This document shows, piece by piece, positions 44,109 to 53,653 of a stretch of 64,000 nucleotides of DNA (the first letter of the stretch is position 1; each line of letters opens with the position of its first letter). The stretch lies in contig NZ_AP026867.1 in the NCBI RefSeq assembly GCF_026000115.1, positions 1,891,501-1,955,500 of the forward strand. Reading direction: 5' to 3'. The notes beneath the pieces are model-generated. The model ran no database searches, was not told the DNA's origin, and saw only the letters and a program-made list of their open reading frames with translations. The stretch comes from Aureispira anguillae (GTDB taxonomy: Bacteria; Bacteroidota; Bacteroidia; Chitinophagales; Saprospiraceae). Made by a program: the position numbers and the translations under genes.

Positions 44109-44834
44109 ATGAAAGTTAGAGTATTTTTTCCTGTAGGCAACCAGTATTATTTACCTTCTCCATGGGTAGAAATCAATGGAGAGCGTTCTTTTGAGCCTGT
44201 CGAAAACCAACCACAATACAAATTAGCTGCTGTCGTAGAACAAGCCGTGCAAAAAGGAACCGCTATCATTGACAAGAGCATGTCCATGGGCGATTGCTAC
44301 AATGTAAAAGCCATTACGCCTAGAGCGAGCAACAAAGAAAACAGCGACAAGGTGGAGTACAGCCAAATTGAAGTCATTATCGAAACGGCAACCGATGCTG
44401 AAGCCAAAGTTTGTTTGGGCATGTCGGATCTTGGTTTGGAAATCTTTGATGGAGCTCAAGTCGTCAAAGGTAGCCCTGTCATTGGCGGTACCTTTAAAGA
44501 CAACACCTTAAATGTAATTGGTCGCCTAGCCAATCATGGTTTGTTGCAAATTACAGGCGCTCGTTTCCTTGCCAGTAATGATAATGTTTATTCATATAGC
44601 CCAAGGTTTAAAACCTATTCTCATGTTGGAGAGGTCATCAACGATAAGCGTTTGCATTATCCAAAATCTTCTTCTAACGATGAAAACACAGAGATTCGCA
44701 CCATGGACAGCAATTATCTGACAGAAAAAGGACTTAGCCTAGTCTTGGACGGCATGAACTTTATTGAGTTTACTGTTCCTGTGGGTGAAGAGCTGACCAT
44801 CACCTTATATACTGCCTTTACGCCGATTCGCTAG
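44109..44834 (+). CDS. Candidate major capsid protein, copy B
   Basis: 241 residues with one substitution from copy A (K to N in GDCYxVKA). Near-invariance fits a virion lattice protein. Confidence 0.5.
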   Translation: MKVRVFFPVGNQYYLPSPWVEINGERSFEPVENQPQYKLAAVVEQAVQKGTAIIDKSMSMGDCYNVKAITPRASNKENSDKVEYSQIEVIIETATDAEAKVCLGMSDLGLEIFDGAQVVKGSPVIGGTFKDNTLNVIGRLANHGLLQITGARFLASNDNVYSYSPRFKTYSHVGEVINDKRLHYPKSSSNDENTEIRTMDSNYLTEKGLSLVLDGMNFIEFTVPVGEELTITLYTAFTPIR

Positions 44835-44867
44835 AAGAACACCCCTAAAGCACAATAACAAGCAGAG

Positions 44868-44896
44868 CGCCAATACGGAATCGTATTGGCGTTTTT
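44868..44896 (+). terminator. Terminator after capsid candidate, inverted
   Basis: CGCCAATACG, GAAT, CGTATTGGCG, TTTTT: the reverse complement of the copy A hairpin. Confidence 0.9.
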
Positions 44897-44918
44897 CCCA
44901 ACCCTAAACCAATAAAAG

Positions 44919-45194
44919 ATGGCAGCAGCAGCAGAAGGCTTTAGTTTTGAGGATATAGAAATAGGCGACATCCTATCCGATATTAATATTGGAAACCATG
45001 GGATGAGCAGCAAAGAGGTCGCCGCAATGATGATTGGGGTGATGCAAGCGCAAGAGAGCAAGAAACGAGAACAGGAAAAAGATGTGATGCAAGACCGTGA
45101 ACGCCGATTGATTATTGGCGTGGGAGCTTCTATTGGCTTAGGCTTGTTTCTCTTAATCATATATTTAATCGCATTAAAACTAAATAGATCGTGA
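44919..45194 (+). CDS. Tail-anchored membrane protein, copy B
   Basis: 91 residues, identical to 11350-11625. Confidence 0.7.
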   Translation: MAAAAEGFSFEDIEIGDILSDINIGNHGMSSKEVAAMMIGVMQAQESKKREQEKDVMQDRERRLIIGVGASIGLGLFLLIIYLIALKLNRS

Positions 45195-45559
45195 AAAATA
45201 GTCAATTCGAAATTCAAACCGCTCCTAATCTAAGTACAGACAATGCCAACGCTATGACTCCTACCGATAGCAATAAGCCTGTACCTGATGCGAGCACCAC
45301 CACCACAACGACCACCACAGCAACGCCAAGTGATACCGCTCCAACCGATGCAAGTACCACGGCAACCACAACTGATAAACCCACTACCACCCAAGAAGAC
45401 AATGCACCAACAACGCCTAGCACGCCAACCGATGCGATTAGTTGTAAAATCTGTACCTATTACGATGTAGCAAGATTGGGGCTGATGGGTTCTTTATTTA
45501 TCTTGTTTTTGGCAATGGCTTATCATTCTATTAAAACCGCCAAATTGCCCAAGGTTTAA
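45191..45559 (+). CDS. Thr-rich membrane protein, copy B
   Basis: 122 residues, GTG start, two substitutions from copy A (A to T, final G to V). Confidence 0.65.
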   Translation: MKNSQFEIQTAPNLSTDNANAMTPTDSNKPVPDASTTTTTTTTATPSDTAPTDASTTATTTDKPTTTQEDNAPTTPSTPTDAISCKICTYYDVARLGLMGSLFILFLAMAYHSIKTAKLPKV

Positions 45560-45619
45560 TACACAGCGTATTTAACCACCAAAGAAAACATTGATTCATT
45601 CGCCACTAAATCTAAAACA

Positions 45620-46036
45620 ATGAGCTTAACAGATAGCCAATGGAAGGTTCAAACATTAGGGGATTCTAGTCCTCCTGACGATTCCACTTCTAGCAATGGA
45701 GCTGGAAATTCCAGCCCTCCCGATGATTCCAACAATAACAACAATACAGAAGCAGACAAGGATAATAAAGTAACCGTAGATAAGATTTTTGCTAGTTTGG
45801 GGTTATTATTTAATGGCGGTGCTAACGTGATTGATTCCGTTGGCAATGTTGCCAATGGCGGCGGTGCTTCCAGTTCTACTCCTTCTACAAATACAGGAAA
45901 CAACAACAATACAAATCCTAAAAATCCCGCTAGTCCTTTGTTAATTGGCGGTGGTGTCGTGGTCGTTTTGTTGTTAATTGGTTTAATCATTTATACCACA
46001 AAAAATGGAAACAACAGCAGTAGCCCCAAAGCTTAA
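45620..46036 (+). CDS. Asn/Ser-rich membrane protein, copy B
   Basis: 138 residues with one substitution (T to A); overlaps the spike candidate by 32 bases. Confidence 0.65.
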   Translation: MSLTDSQWKVQTLGDSSPPDDSTSSNGAGNSSPPDDSNNNNNTEADKDNKVTVDKIFASLGLLFNGGANVIDSVGNVANGGGASSSTPSTNTGNNNNTNPKNPASPLLIGGGVVVVLLLIGLIIYTTKNGNNSSSPKA

Positions 46037-47084
46037 GAAAGGCCCTTCGAGCCGCTTAATTGTTCTTTTGTTTGTCCTGCTTATTGGAGGTGGAATCGGC
46101 ATTTATTTTTGGGTACGCCCAAAGAAAGATGCAGACGATGAAAAGAAAGAATCGGCTCCCTCTGAGAAAATACCAGGGCGAACCGATTCCTCGACTCATA
46201 AGCCAAGCTTAACCCCCGATCAGATTGCTGCAATCTTTGGAAATAGTGGGGGGACTACACCGCCACCTGACCAAGATCCTTTGTATTACAATTCTCCTCA
46301 AGCTCAGGATTTAATTCGAGCAGAAGCTCAGCGATTACAAGCGAGAGAAGAATACATGGACATTTTTAGAGCCAAATACAATATTGGGCATGCCTTGATT
46401 CGATTTAACAACGATGCTCAGCATGCAATTGATCAGATGATGGCGAAATTAAACGGTGTGGACATTGTTAGCCGTCCGACCACTCGTCATTTGACCTTTC
46501 CCATTTATGGCACTTATGAGCCGATTGGAAAGTCTTTGCGCTCTGAACTTCAAAACTTATTAAACCGAGGCTATAAGGGCTTAAATTTAACCCATTTGAG
46601 GGATAAAGAAGCGCCTTGGTGGATTGAGTCGATTGAGTTAAATCTATTGGTTGGAACAACCAATGCCTTTGTTCCTACACCGTTTGAGATTTGGTCAGAG
46701 TTTGGCTTTAGACCTGAGCTTGATCATTATAAGGGCATGAATGGGCATTGGGTCAGAGATCAGTATTTAACTAAGATTGTCGATCATGGGGGCACCATAG
46801 AAATACATGCTTGGGACGTTGGTGCCAAGGCTGCTTATCCAGCAGGAACCCTTTACACCTTTGTTCAACGATGGGTTGAAGCCATCGACCATTTGGATAA
46901 AATCACCGAATGGGAAGCCTTGCGCTATTTGCAAGAAAAGAAAGGTTGGGTCTTTACTTTTATTGATCCTGAAACGGGCGTGGATCACAGTGCTACTGTG
47001 GATCCAAGTAGAGATCCTGACATTGATTTTTTTGAGGACAATGGCGATTCTAGTGGTGGAAAAAAAGATAAACTAAATCAATAA
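46005..47084 (+). CDS. Candidate receptor-binding spike, allele B
   Basis: 359 residues. The anchor (first 47 residues) equals copy A and then sequence identity drops sharply, with length changes in the linker (no PPPPPP run here). Shared landmarks persist (QRLQARE, RAKYN, FPIYGT, NLLVGTT, TEWEALR). The next gene is invariant again, so a whole outer domain was exchanged. Confidence 0.6.
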   Translation: METTAVAPKLKKGPSSRLIVLLFVLLIGGGIGIYFWVRPKKDADDEKKESAPSEKIPGRTDSSTHKPSLTPDQIAAIFGNSGGTTPPPDQDPLYYNSPQAQDLIRAEAQRLQAREEYMDIFRAKYNIGHALIRFNNDAQHAIDQMMAKLNGVDIVSRPTTRHLTFPIYGTYEPIGKSLRSELQNLLNRGYKGLNLTHLRDKEAPWWIESIELNLLVGTTNAFVPTPFEIWSEFGFRPELDHYKGMNGHWVRDQYLTKIVDHGGTIEIHAWDVGAKAAYPAGTLYTFVQRWVEAIDHLDKITEWEALRYLQEKKGWVFTFIDPETGVDHSATVDPSRDPDIDFFEDNGDSSGGKKDKLNQ

Positions 47085-47096
47085 ATTCTAAATAAC

Positions 47097-47543
47097 ATGG
47101 CAAAAATAAAACAAACCCAAATTGATGAAAAATATCTTTGGATTGGGGGGGGAATTGTCGTCATTCTATTGGTCATTTTTGTACTGGGTAGAGTCTCTGG
47201 CAAGAAAAGCACAGATGAACCAAGCGATGCCAATCCCAATATCAAACCCATTACCGTTAGCACTGATTCAGGAAATATAGATTGGAATCCTTCTGCTATG
47301 GTCAAAAAGGTGCATACAGCTTATGTGGTCAATTGGTCAACGGGACGTTGTGAGGTCTTGACTCAATTGTTAGCCTTGCAAGATGTTCAAATACGAGCCG
47401 TTGCCGATGGCTATTTGCAAGTGTATGGCAAGACCTTAAGAAAAGTCTTAAATGAGGCTTGGGTCGCCTGTTGGAACTTACCGTGGCAGGATGATCCCCA
47501 CCAACAATTTATCAAGCGTTTGGATGCCTTACAAATCACTTAG
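47097..47543 (+). CDS. 148-residue anchored structural protein, copy B
   Basis: Identical in protein sequence to 13567-14013, directly after the diverged spike. Confidence 0.65.
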   Translation: MAKIKQTQIDEKYLWIGGGIVVILLVIFVLGRVSGKKSTDEPSDANPNIKPITVSTDSGNIDWNPSAMVKKVHTAYVVNWSTGRCEVLTQLLALQDVQIRAVADGYLQVYGKTLRKVLNEAWVACWNLPWQDDPHQQFIKRLDALQIT

Positions 47544-47571
47544 GCGCTTTTTTCTTCTTTGGGAGCTGCTA

Positions 47572-47656
47572 GTTTTAGATGCTAGAGCATTTCATTTTTA
47601 GACCTTAGATTTTAGACTAAAATCAAATGATCTAGCATCTAAAATCTAAGGTCTAA
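47572..47656. repeat. Long nested hairpin, copy B
   Basis: Same as 14042-14126, with TTAGACCTTAGATTTTAGA arms. Confidence 0.7.
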
Positions 47657-47722
47657 TATCTCAAAAACAGGAGCCTCCAAAGAACACACTTTTATTATTC
47701 AACAAATTATACTCAAAAAATC

Positions 47723-47998
47723 ATGGCTGAAGAAATAACCGTTGCAGCAACCGCAAAAACAACTAAAAAAGGCATTCCTCACAAAAAGCGTTGGGCTGCT
47801 CTTATCCTTGTTGTGCTCTTATTTGGTGGGCTTAGCTTTTATTATCACCGAAAAATTAAGGCACTAGAAAAAGAATTAGATAAAAAAAAACAAGCTCCTA
47901 AGCAGGACGACATCAAAGACAGAACGCTCGTAACAGATAGCACTGATTCTGCCAAAGAATTGTCGGTAAATGGAGATGTTGACGTTAAAACCCAATAA
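47723..47998 (+). CDS. 91-residue membrane protein, copy B
   Basis: Identical in protein sequence to 14193-14468. Confidence 0.65.
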   Translation: MAEEITVAATAKTTKKGIPHKKRWAALILVVLLFGGLSFYYHRKIKALEKELDKKKQAPKQDDIKDRTLVTDSTDSAKELSVNGDVDVKTQ

Positions 47999-48000
47999 GC

Positions 48001-48417
48001 ATGAAAAGCAGCATCAAAGAATATAAAAAGCCCTTAATTGGGCTAGGACTAATTGCTCTTGTGATCTTGATTTATGCTACCAAGGAGCAATGGATGAACT
48101 TCTTTTTGCCCAAGGGACTCAGCAAAGACAGCAATACCCCTGTTAAGCCTAGCAGCACCAATACGCCATCCGAAACGATTGATCGAAATCAACTGCTAAA
48201 AAAGGGCGATCGGGGCTTGTCCGTTCAGGAGTTGCAACGCCTTTTGAATGCAGAGCACGACTATCAAAGTCAACACGGCACTGTTCCTATTGAAGCAAAG
48301 CTCGTGGTTGATCAGATTTTTGGTGCTAAAACAGAAGCGCTCTTGTTTAAGTTCACCAACAAAAAGACCATGAGCATTCATCAATTGCAACTGATTCTAG
48401 CCAATCAAAAAAACTAA
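48001..48417 (+). CDS. Membrane-anchored peptidoglycan-binding protein, copy B
   Basis: 138 residues; only the linker differs (NTPVKPSSTN versus NTPTKQPVSTN). The PG_binding_1-like domain is unchanged. Confidence 0.7.
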   Translation: MKSSIKEYKKPLIGLGLIALVILIYATKEQWMNFFLPKGLSKDSNTPVKPSSTNTPSETIDRNQLLKKGDRGLSVQELQRLLNAEHDYQSQHGTVPIEAKLVVDQIFGAKTEALLFKFTNKKTMSIHQLQLILANQKN

Positions 48418-48420
48418 CGT

Positions 48421-48633
48421 ATGCCCATTCCTTTATTAATTCCAATTGTAGCGGCTGGCGCTGGAGCAACGGGCTATTGGTGGATTACTAGCAAAGCAGA
48501 GAACAAGGAGCCGAGCTTCACCTCTGAGCTGCTGGCTGTCCTCCAACCGCTCTTAATTATCATCGTTATCCTCTTTGGGCTGCGATGGCTCTACCAACAA
48601 GGCAACAGCACTACTAAAAAAAACATAAAATAG
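48421..48633 (+). CDS. Two-span membrane protein, copy B
   Basis: 70 residues; S to T change and a two-residue longer end because of an A-run length change. Confidence 0.6.
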   Translation: MPIPLLIPIVAAGAGATGYWWITSKAENKEPSFTSELLAVLQPLLIIIVILFGLRWLYQQGNSTTKKNIK

Positions 48634-48644
48634 ATTAATTGATT

Positions 48645-48791
48645 ATGAATACTCCAGAAAATAAAACAACTGTAGAAGGCCCTAATATTTTAGGATTTAT
48701 CCTAATTGGAGCATCGGCTTTATTGTCCTTAGTGATCCTTGTCTTATGGATTCGTTGGTTGTATAATTCAGGTGCTCCTAAATGCAAATAA
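48645..48791 (+). CDS. 48-residue membrane protein, copy B
   Basis: Identical to 15117-15263. Confidence 0.65.
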   Translation: MNTPENKTTVEGPNILGFILIGASALLSLVILVLWIRWLYNSGAPKCK

Positions 48792-48794
48792 ACC

Positions 48795-49109
48795 ATGAAT
48801 ACTAAAACAAAACTTTTTATTGTGCTTTTGGTTATCGGCATTGGCGGCGGTCTTGTTTACACCCAGTGGAAAAAACAGAATAAGCCTAGAATTAAGGTCA
48901 ACCAATACCTCAAGGAAAAAAAAGCGATTCAGTTTGAAATGTCCTATAAAGGAGCTGCCTTTTCTGATACCATTCAATATGGGCAGACGTGGAGAAAGGA
49001 AAAAGATGGGGTTCGCTTTTTAGCTAGTTCTAAGGATGGTGTGATTTATCTTTTTATCAAAGATGCCAAAGGAGCCATCCTAGCTCAAAAAGTGGTGCTT
49101 CTATTTTAG
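48795..49109 (+). CDS. 104-residue anchored protein, copy B
   Basis: One substitution (Q to K after TQW) from 15267-15581. Confidence 0.6.
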   Translation: MNTKTKLFIVLLVIGIGGGLVYTQWKKQNKPRIKVNQYLKEKKAIQFEMSYKGAAFSDTIQYGQTWRKEKDGVRFLASSKDGVIYLFIKDAKGAILAQKVVLLF

Positions 49110-49193
49110 CAAAAAAACTCAAATAAGGATTAAAGGTCTTGGCTTTATTTTTAATAACACATTAAAAGTAAAGCCATTTTAATAATTAAAAAC

Positions 49194-49814
49194 ATGAAAC
49201 CACAACACAAAATATATCTTGGAGGAGCAGTGGGGCTGATTACTGTGATTCTTCTCATTCGAGCCTTTTTGCTAAAGCTCCAGAGAGAACGAATTATACA
49301 AGCTTGCGAGCAAGCCTTTGGAAGCTTAGATGCTACTCAAAAGGATTCGATTCGTATTATTGTACAAACCTTTGAGCAATACGGCGACAAGGATTTTAAT
49401 AAGCTCATTTATATTCTAGCCACCACCCGACATGAAAGTAACTTTAGACCCATTGAGGAGCGCAGAGCTTCACCTTCTCAAACCGATGTTTACAATCGTC
49501 AGAATGCCTATTGGTATACGGGGTATTATGGGCGTGGTTTTGTCCAGCTCACGCACCAGCGCAACTATGCTAAGATGTCTCAGCTCTTAGGGGTGGATTT
49601 TGTTGCCAATCCTGCTTTGGTTTTAAAACCTTCTTATGCCGCTCGTATTTTAGTGCAAGGCATGTTACAAGGGGCTTTCACTCGTAAGCCTTTAAAGAAT
49701 TACATCAACAGCTCTAAGGTAGATTTTTATACTGCTCGTAGGGTGGTTAATGGCTTGGATCGGGCACAAAGAATAGAGGGCTATGCTAATTTGATTGCTC
49801 AAGCTATTGTTTAG
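49194..49814 (+). CDS. GH19-type lysozyme, copy B
   Basis: 206 residues with HES and GRGFVQLTHQRNY intact; changes are confined to the membrane span and one S to P. It may be the only working lytic enzyme of B because the amidase is broken. Confidence 0.82.
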   Translation: MKPQHKIYLGGAVGLITVILLIRAFLLKLQRERIIQACEQAFGSLDATQKDSIRIIVQTFEQYGDKDFNKLIYILATTRHESNFRPIEERRASPSQTDVYNRQNAYWYTGYYGRGFVQLTHQRNYAKMSQLLGVDFVANPALVLKPSYAARILVQGMLQGAFTRKPLKNYINSSKVDFYTARRVVNGLDRAQRIEGYANLIAQAIV

Positions 49815-50050
49815 AATTGTACACTTATTTTTGATTTATTATTCTATTTTTATTTTGAAGTGTCGATCTTATCAAACTTTGCTAATCTCCGCAGCTGTTT
49901 ACCAGGAGAAGTTTAAAATGGCTTTTGAATTGTACGCTTGAAATGGCTTTTTTATTCTATTTACTGAATAGATAGAATTTATTTAATTATTGGTAAACTT
50001 GCTTAATTCGATGAACTTATTTTTTGATGCTATCAAGTTCGTTGCTATGA

Positions 50051-50109
50051 ATATTTTACTCCCAAAATCTTCTAAGTTTTTAGTAAGAAGATTTTAAGAG
50101 TAAAATATC
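50051..50109. terminator. Bidirectional terminator-like hairpin
   Basis: ATATTTTACTC, AAAATCTTCT ... AGAAGATTTT, GAGTAAAATAT. It lies between the plus-strand lysozyme and the minus-strand cargo, where a terminator for both is expected. Confidence 0.65.
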
Positions 50110-50175
50110 TAATTAATTTAAAACCTGCCTAAAGTGGTTTAAAAGATTAGTTATACCAAATTTTAATTAGGTAGC

Positions 50176-50940
50176 TCATTCTAATATAGCAACAACTCTT
50201 GCTGGAGCAGCAGATCCTCCTTTTATTTTAAGGGGAAATGCAGCAACTTTAAACCCACTAAGAGGCAAGTGACATAAATTTGTGAGTTGCTCCATGTGTA
50301 AGTATTCATGATCTAAACCAACTAAATGCCCCTCCCAAAACAATTCTTTATTATTGTTTCTTATTGCTTCTTCTGCGAGATATTTTAAGGGTAGATCCCA
50401 ACCCCATTGATCGATACCCATTACCTTAATACCTTGTTGAATTAACCAAAGTGTAGCTTCTTTGCTCATGCCTGTACCTCGTTTAAGAACATCATGACCT
50501 GTTAATAAATCTCGACCTGTACGAATTAGTACAATATTTCCTGGAGATAAAGTGATATTGTTTTTAGCAAGATTATTTTTTATGTCTTCTGCTGTAATTA
50601 CTTCTAAGTCTTTTTTGTGGCTCATGTCAATAAGTATACCATCCCCATACAGCCATTTTAGAGGAATTTCATCAATTGTTTTTGCTTTTTTGCCCTCAAC
50701 TATAGGGGAGTAATGCCAAGGGGCGTCAATGTGAGTACTAGAATGTACACCCATATTTTTAATTTTATCATCTGCCCACCCTTGGAATCTAGAAGGCATT
50801 AGTTTTTTAGGAAGTTTAAAAATTAAACGAATTAATCTTAGACTCTTTGAATGAGGAATATGCTTTATTTTAATTCGCATAAACCAAGGGTCTTCTTTTT
50901 TATATTCGATTGTTTTTGATAAATCTATTATTACAGCCAT
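50176..50940 (-). CDS. Cyclase / kynurenine-formamidase family hydrolase
   Basis: The 254-residue enzyme has the metal-binding signature of the cyclase family (HSSTHIDAPWHY, about 72-83), VLIRTGRD, and a later G-I-D-Q-W-G-W-D-L-P segment. Family members hydrolyse amides such as N-formylkynurenine; substrate here unknown. It is paired with a DJ-1/PfpI protein in the same direction, suggesting a small metabolic or detoxification cargo. Confidence 0.8.
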   Translation of the reverse strand: MAVIIDLSKTIEYKKEDPWFMRIKIKHIPHSKSLRLIRLIFKLPKKLMPSRFQGWADDKIKNMGVHSSTHIDAPWHYSPIVEGKKAKTIDEIPLKWLYGDGILIDMSHKKDLEVITAEDIKNNLAKNNITLSPGNIVLIRTGRDLLTGHDVLKRGTGMSKEATLWLIQQGIKVMGIDQWGWDLPLKYLAEEAIRNNNKELFWEGHLVGLDHEYLHMEQLTNLCHLPLSGFKVAAFPLKIKGGSAAPARVVAILE

Positions 50941-51068
50941 TTAATTGATTGGTTATATAAAAGGATGTCATTAGCTTCAGAGTATAAATACTATGAAAAA
51001 ATTACCCCAATGACACATTTTATTATTTTTAATAACTATATCACAGGTTTTATTTTATCCTTTATATT

Positions 51069-51725
51069 TTAATCAGATAAGTCGGATTGGGCAAGAGCTA
51101 ATTCCATTTTTTGTTTGGAGAGGTTTATAACCTCAGGCTTAGCTGTTGAAAAATTTCCAGAGTTGAATAAAGGGCTAGGATCATATTCAATTGCTAATTG
51201 TATAGCCTCGGCTGATTGCCTACCTTCTAATTGATTTACTAAATGGATTGCCATATCAATTCCTGCGGATACCCCAGCGGCTGTTATTATTTTCCCATCT
51301 TGTATAATTCTTTCTCTTGTTGGAATTGCAGAGAACTCAGATAGTAGATCGATACAACTCCAATGGCAGGTTGCTTTTTTATTCTGCAATATTCCTGCTG
51401 CTGCTAATATTATGGAACCAGTACAAACACTGACTGTTTTAATAGAAGTTATGCTAACTTTGTTAATCCAGTCTAATATCTTTTTATTTTTAGCGATATT
51501 TAGATATTCTATTAATGATCCAGGAATTAGCAAAATATCTGCATGGTTAATTTCTGTAATATCATATTGAATATTCATTTCTATAAATGAACTGTCTGCT
51601 TTTACCAGTCCCTTTTTCTCTGCAACAAAACAGATTTCAGAATTTTGTAAATTTCTTAGAACTTCATATGGACCAATAGCATCAAGCATTGTCACACCAG
51701 GATACATAAAAATAACTACTTTCAT
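51069..51725 (-). CDS. DJ-1/PfpI family, isonitrile-hydratase-like
   Basis: The 218-residue protein has the class-I amidotransferase-like fold. The nucleophile elbow SVCTGSIILAAAG has the reactive Cys, followed by KKATCHWSC as in isonitrile hydratase relatives. The N-terminal FMYPGVTMLDAIGPYEVL is typical. It starts a possible operon with the cyclase. Its role in an element is unclear; stress protection is one possibility. Confidence 0.8.
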   Translation of the reverse strand: MKVVIFMYPGVTMLDAIGPYEVLRNLQNSEICFVAEKKGLVKADSSFIEMNIQYDITEINHADILLIPGSLIEYLNIAKNKKILDWINKVSITSIKTVSVCTGSIILAAAGILQNKKATCHWSCIDLLSEFSAIPTRERIIQDGKIITAAGVSAGIDMAIHLVNQLEGRQSAEAIQLAIEYDPSPLFNSGNFSTAKPEVINLSKQKMELALAQSDLSD

Positions 51726-51847
51726 TTTGTCTTTTGATTATTAAATAATGTATAAAATTTAGTCATAATGAAGTATGGTGTATTGTTAAGTGAATAATAT
51801 ATAATTTAGTGTTGGTTAATGTTTTAGAGTATAGGTCTGAACAAAAA

Positions 51848-51904
51848 AACGCACATACTCTAGTAAGAGCATAATTGCTATGCTCTTACTAGAGTATGTG
51901 CGTT
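51848..51904. repeat. Perfect 57-base palindrome
   Basis: Arms of 26 bases around ATTGC, starting AACGCACATACTCTAGTAAG. A related palindrome plus a similar downstream stretch occurs at 53302-53370, so two such elements flank the S41 peptidase gene. Confidence 0.85.
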
Positions 51905-52131
51905 ATGCACAGTTTTTAAGTAAACTATATTCTCAATTTCTTCTCTAGTGTTAGAATATAGTTTTTTTCTTATTGTTAGAATCTAAGCTATAGATGCTAA
52001 TTTAGCCCTTATTTATATTAAGCACAATATAAGGCAATATTTAGTATTAATTAAATTTATATGTTTTTTTTGAATGAAATTTAAGAAATTTTTGGTTAAA
52101 GACTCAACTCACTATTGTAGGACGTAATTTT

Positions 52132-53280
52132 TCAGTTTATATAATTTATCGCTGAAATTAAATGGATATCCTCTCCAGCTGATATTTGTGTTGAGGATGG
52201 GATAAGGAGGCTATCAGGTGTGATTCCAATTCCTTCAAAAGATTGAAATGATCCATTATATATAACTTCAACATCATGAGTAGAAACACGAGTTTTCCAT
52301 TTTTTATTTCCATTAGTCAAGGTAAGGATATCACTTCCTGCAAAAATTCCAAATGTTTTATCTCCAATAGTTATTACATGATTTTGGGTTTTTAAGGCTG
52401 CTGTAAAATGTTCAGCGGCACTTGCGGTTCCATTGGATGTTAATAGAGCTACTTTGTTTGTAAACTGAAAATTTCCAGATTTATTAATAGTATTTAGTTC
52501 AGGAAAAATTCCAGCAATATATCCTCCCTCTGCTCTTAAGTCCTGATATCCTTCAAAAAATTCTGTTGCCCAGTTTCCCAATGCTTCAACACCACTACCT
52601 GTAGTAGTTTTAATACGTTGTCTTATTAATTCTATAGGAGTTGATGTAGTTAAAAAACGACCCGCTAAATAATAGGCATAATGGGGTTGACCACCACCAT
52701 TCGTTCTAATATCTAAAATAATACCCACCTTACCTTGTAACGCAGTTAATGCTTCATCAACTATGACTTTAAAGTTATTAAATTCACTTTCGTTCTCATT
52801 AATGGGCTCAAACGATTTAGAATTAATATAACCAATGTTTGAGTTGCTAACTAATGTTCCATAAGAAATATATGGGTTATTAGCACTACTAGGTACTATA
52901 TTTACCTTGCTCGCAGTGTTGTTTTTTACCATTGTGAATACATTTTCATTAAAAGATGGCATGTAAATAGATTCTCGATTGTTATTGTAAATTATGTCTG
53001 TATGACCATCTTTAATAACTTTCGTCATTATTGTATTAAATATCTCAAACAATTGGTCGTCTGTAGTATTAGTAGTTATTTGATTGTAATAGGTGTTATA
53101 ACTGCTTTGCCAATTAATATTTTTTCTGTGAAATAGGGGATAGTGTTTGTCATAAATATCCCAAAATTCTTTAAAAACATTTTGTTGTTCTGTGAGATTT
53201 GAAATAGTCCTATCATTTTTTTTGCAAGAAATGATACTTAGTAAAATTAGGATGGTAATTGATAAAGTTGTTTTTTTCAT
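52132..53280 (-). CDS. S41-family peptidase lipoprotein
   Basis: The 382-residue protein has a lipoprotein signal (LLSIISC, Cys near residue 19), an N-terminal helical domain and an S41 protease domain. The Ser is in SNGTASAAEHF, the Lys is in GDKTFG, and LDIRTNGGG is the usual strand. I see no PDZ domain. It would act on periplasmic or surface proteins. It lies between two long palindromes, suggesting it moved as a unit. Confidence 0.8.
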   Translation of the reverse strand: MKKTTLSITILILLSIISCKKNDRTISNLTEQQNVFKEFWDIYDKHYPLFHRKNINWQSSYNTYYNQITTNTTDDQLFEIFNTIMTKVIKDGHTDIIYNNNRESIYMPSFNENVFTMVKNNTASKVNIVPSSANNPYISYGTLVSNSNIGYINSKSFEPINENESEFNNFKVIVDEALTALQGKVGIILDIRTNGGGQPHYAYYLAGRFLTTSTPIELIRQRIKTTTGSGVEALGNWATEFFEGYQDLRAEGGYIAGIFPELNTINKSGNFQFTNKVALLTSNGTASAAEHFTAALKTQNHVITIGDKTFGIFAGSDILTLTNGNKKWKTRVSTHDVEVIYNGSFQSFEGIGITPDSLLIPSSTQISAGEDIHLISAINYIN

Positions 53281-53301
53281 GTTTAATATGTTATATTAAA
53301 A

Positions 53302-53370
53302 AAAAAGCACATACTTCAGTTATTGAATCATATATATTGCATGATTCAATAACTGAAGTATGTGCTTTTT
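53302..53370. repeat. Perfect 69-base palindrome
   Basis: Arms of 30 bases starting AAAAAGCACATACTTCAGTT around a 9-base loop. About 40 bases later AAATCTTCTTCAGTGTTAAAG matches ATTTCTTCTCTAGTGTTAGAA behind the first palindrome, so these are two direct copies of one element. Confidence 0.85.
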
Positions 53371-53485
53371 ACACAAAGCTTTCAAAACAGCATTTCCGAA
53401 ATCTTCTTCAGTGTTAAAGTGTTGTTTTATGGTCTGAAAGCCAGTATTTTTTATTGTCTATAATGACAAATGTACATAATTCTTA

Positions 53486-53581
53486 TCAAGAATAGTATAT
53501 ATTTAATGACTGAAGAATAAATTTTTTATTCAAAATAACATCTGTGTATTCTTTGCTCCATTTGTTTTCTAAAGCACGCAT
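53486..53581 (-). pseudogene. Fragment of small cargo gene
   Basis: A 31-residue frame starting MRALENKWSKEYTDV matches residues 55-68 of the protein at 17958-18206. Only this part survives next to the CoiA-like gene. Confidence 0.65.
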
Positions 53582-53653
53582 TACATCATATTTCCTTGAT
53601 ATGGAGGGAGAAGAGGGGTGTTGGCTTCAATTAATTCGATAAAATCATTGAAA

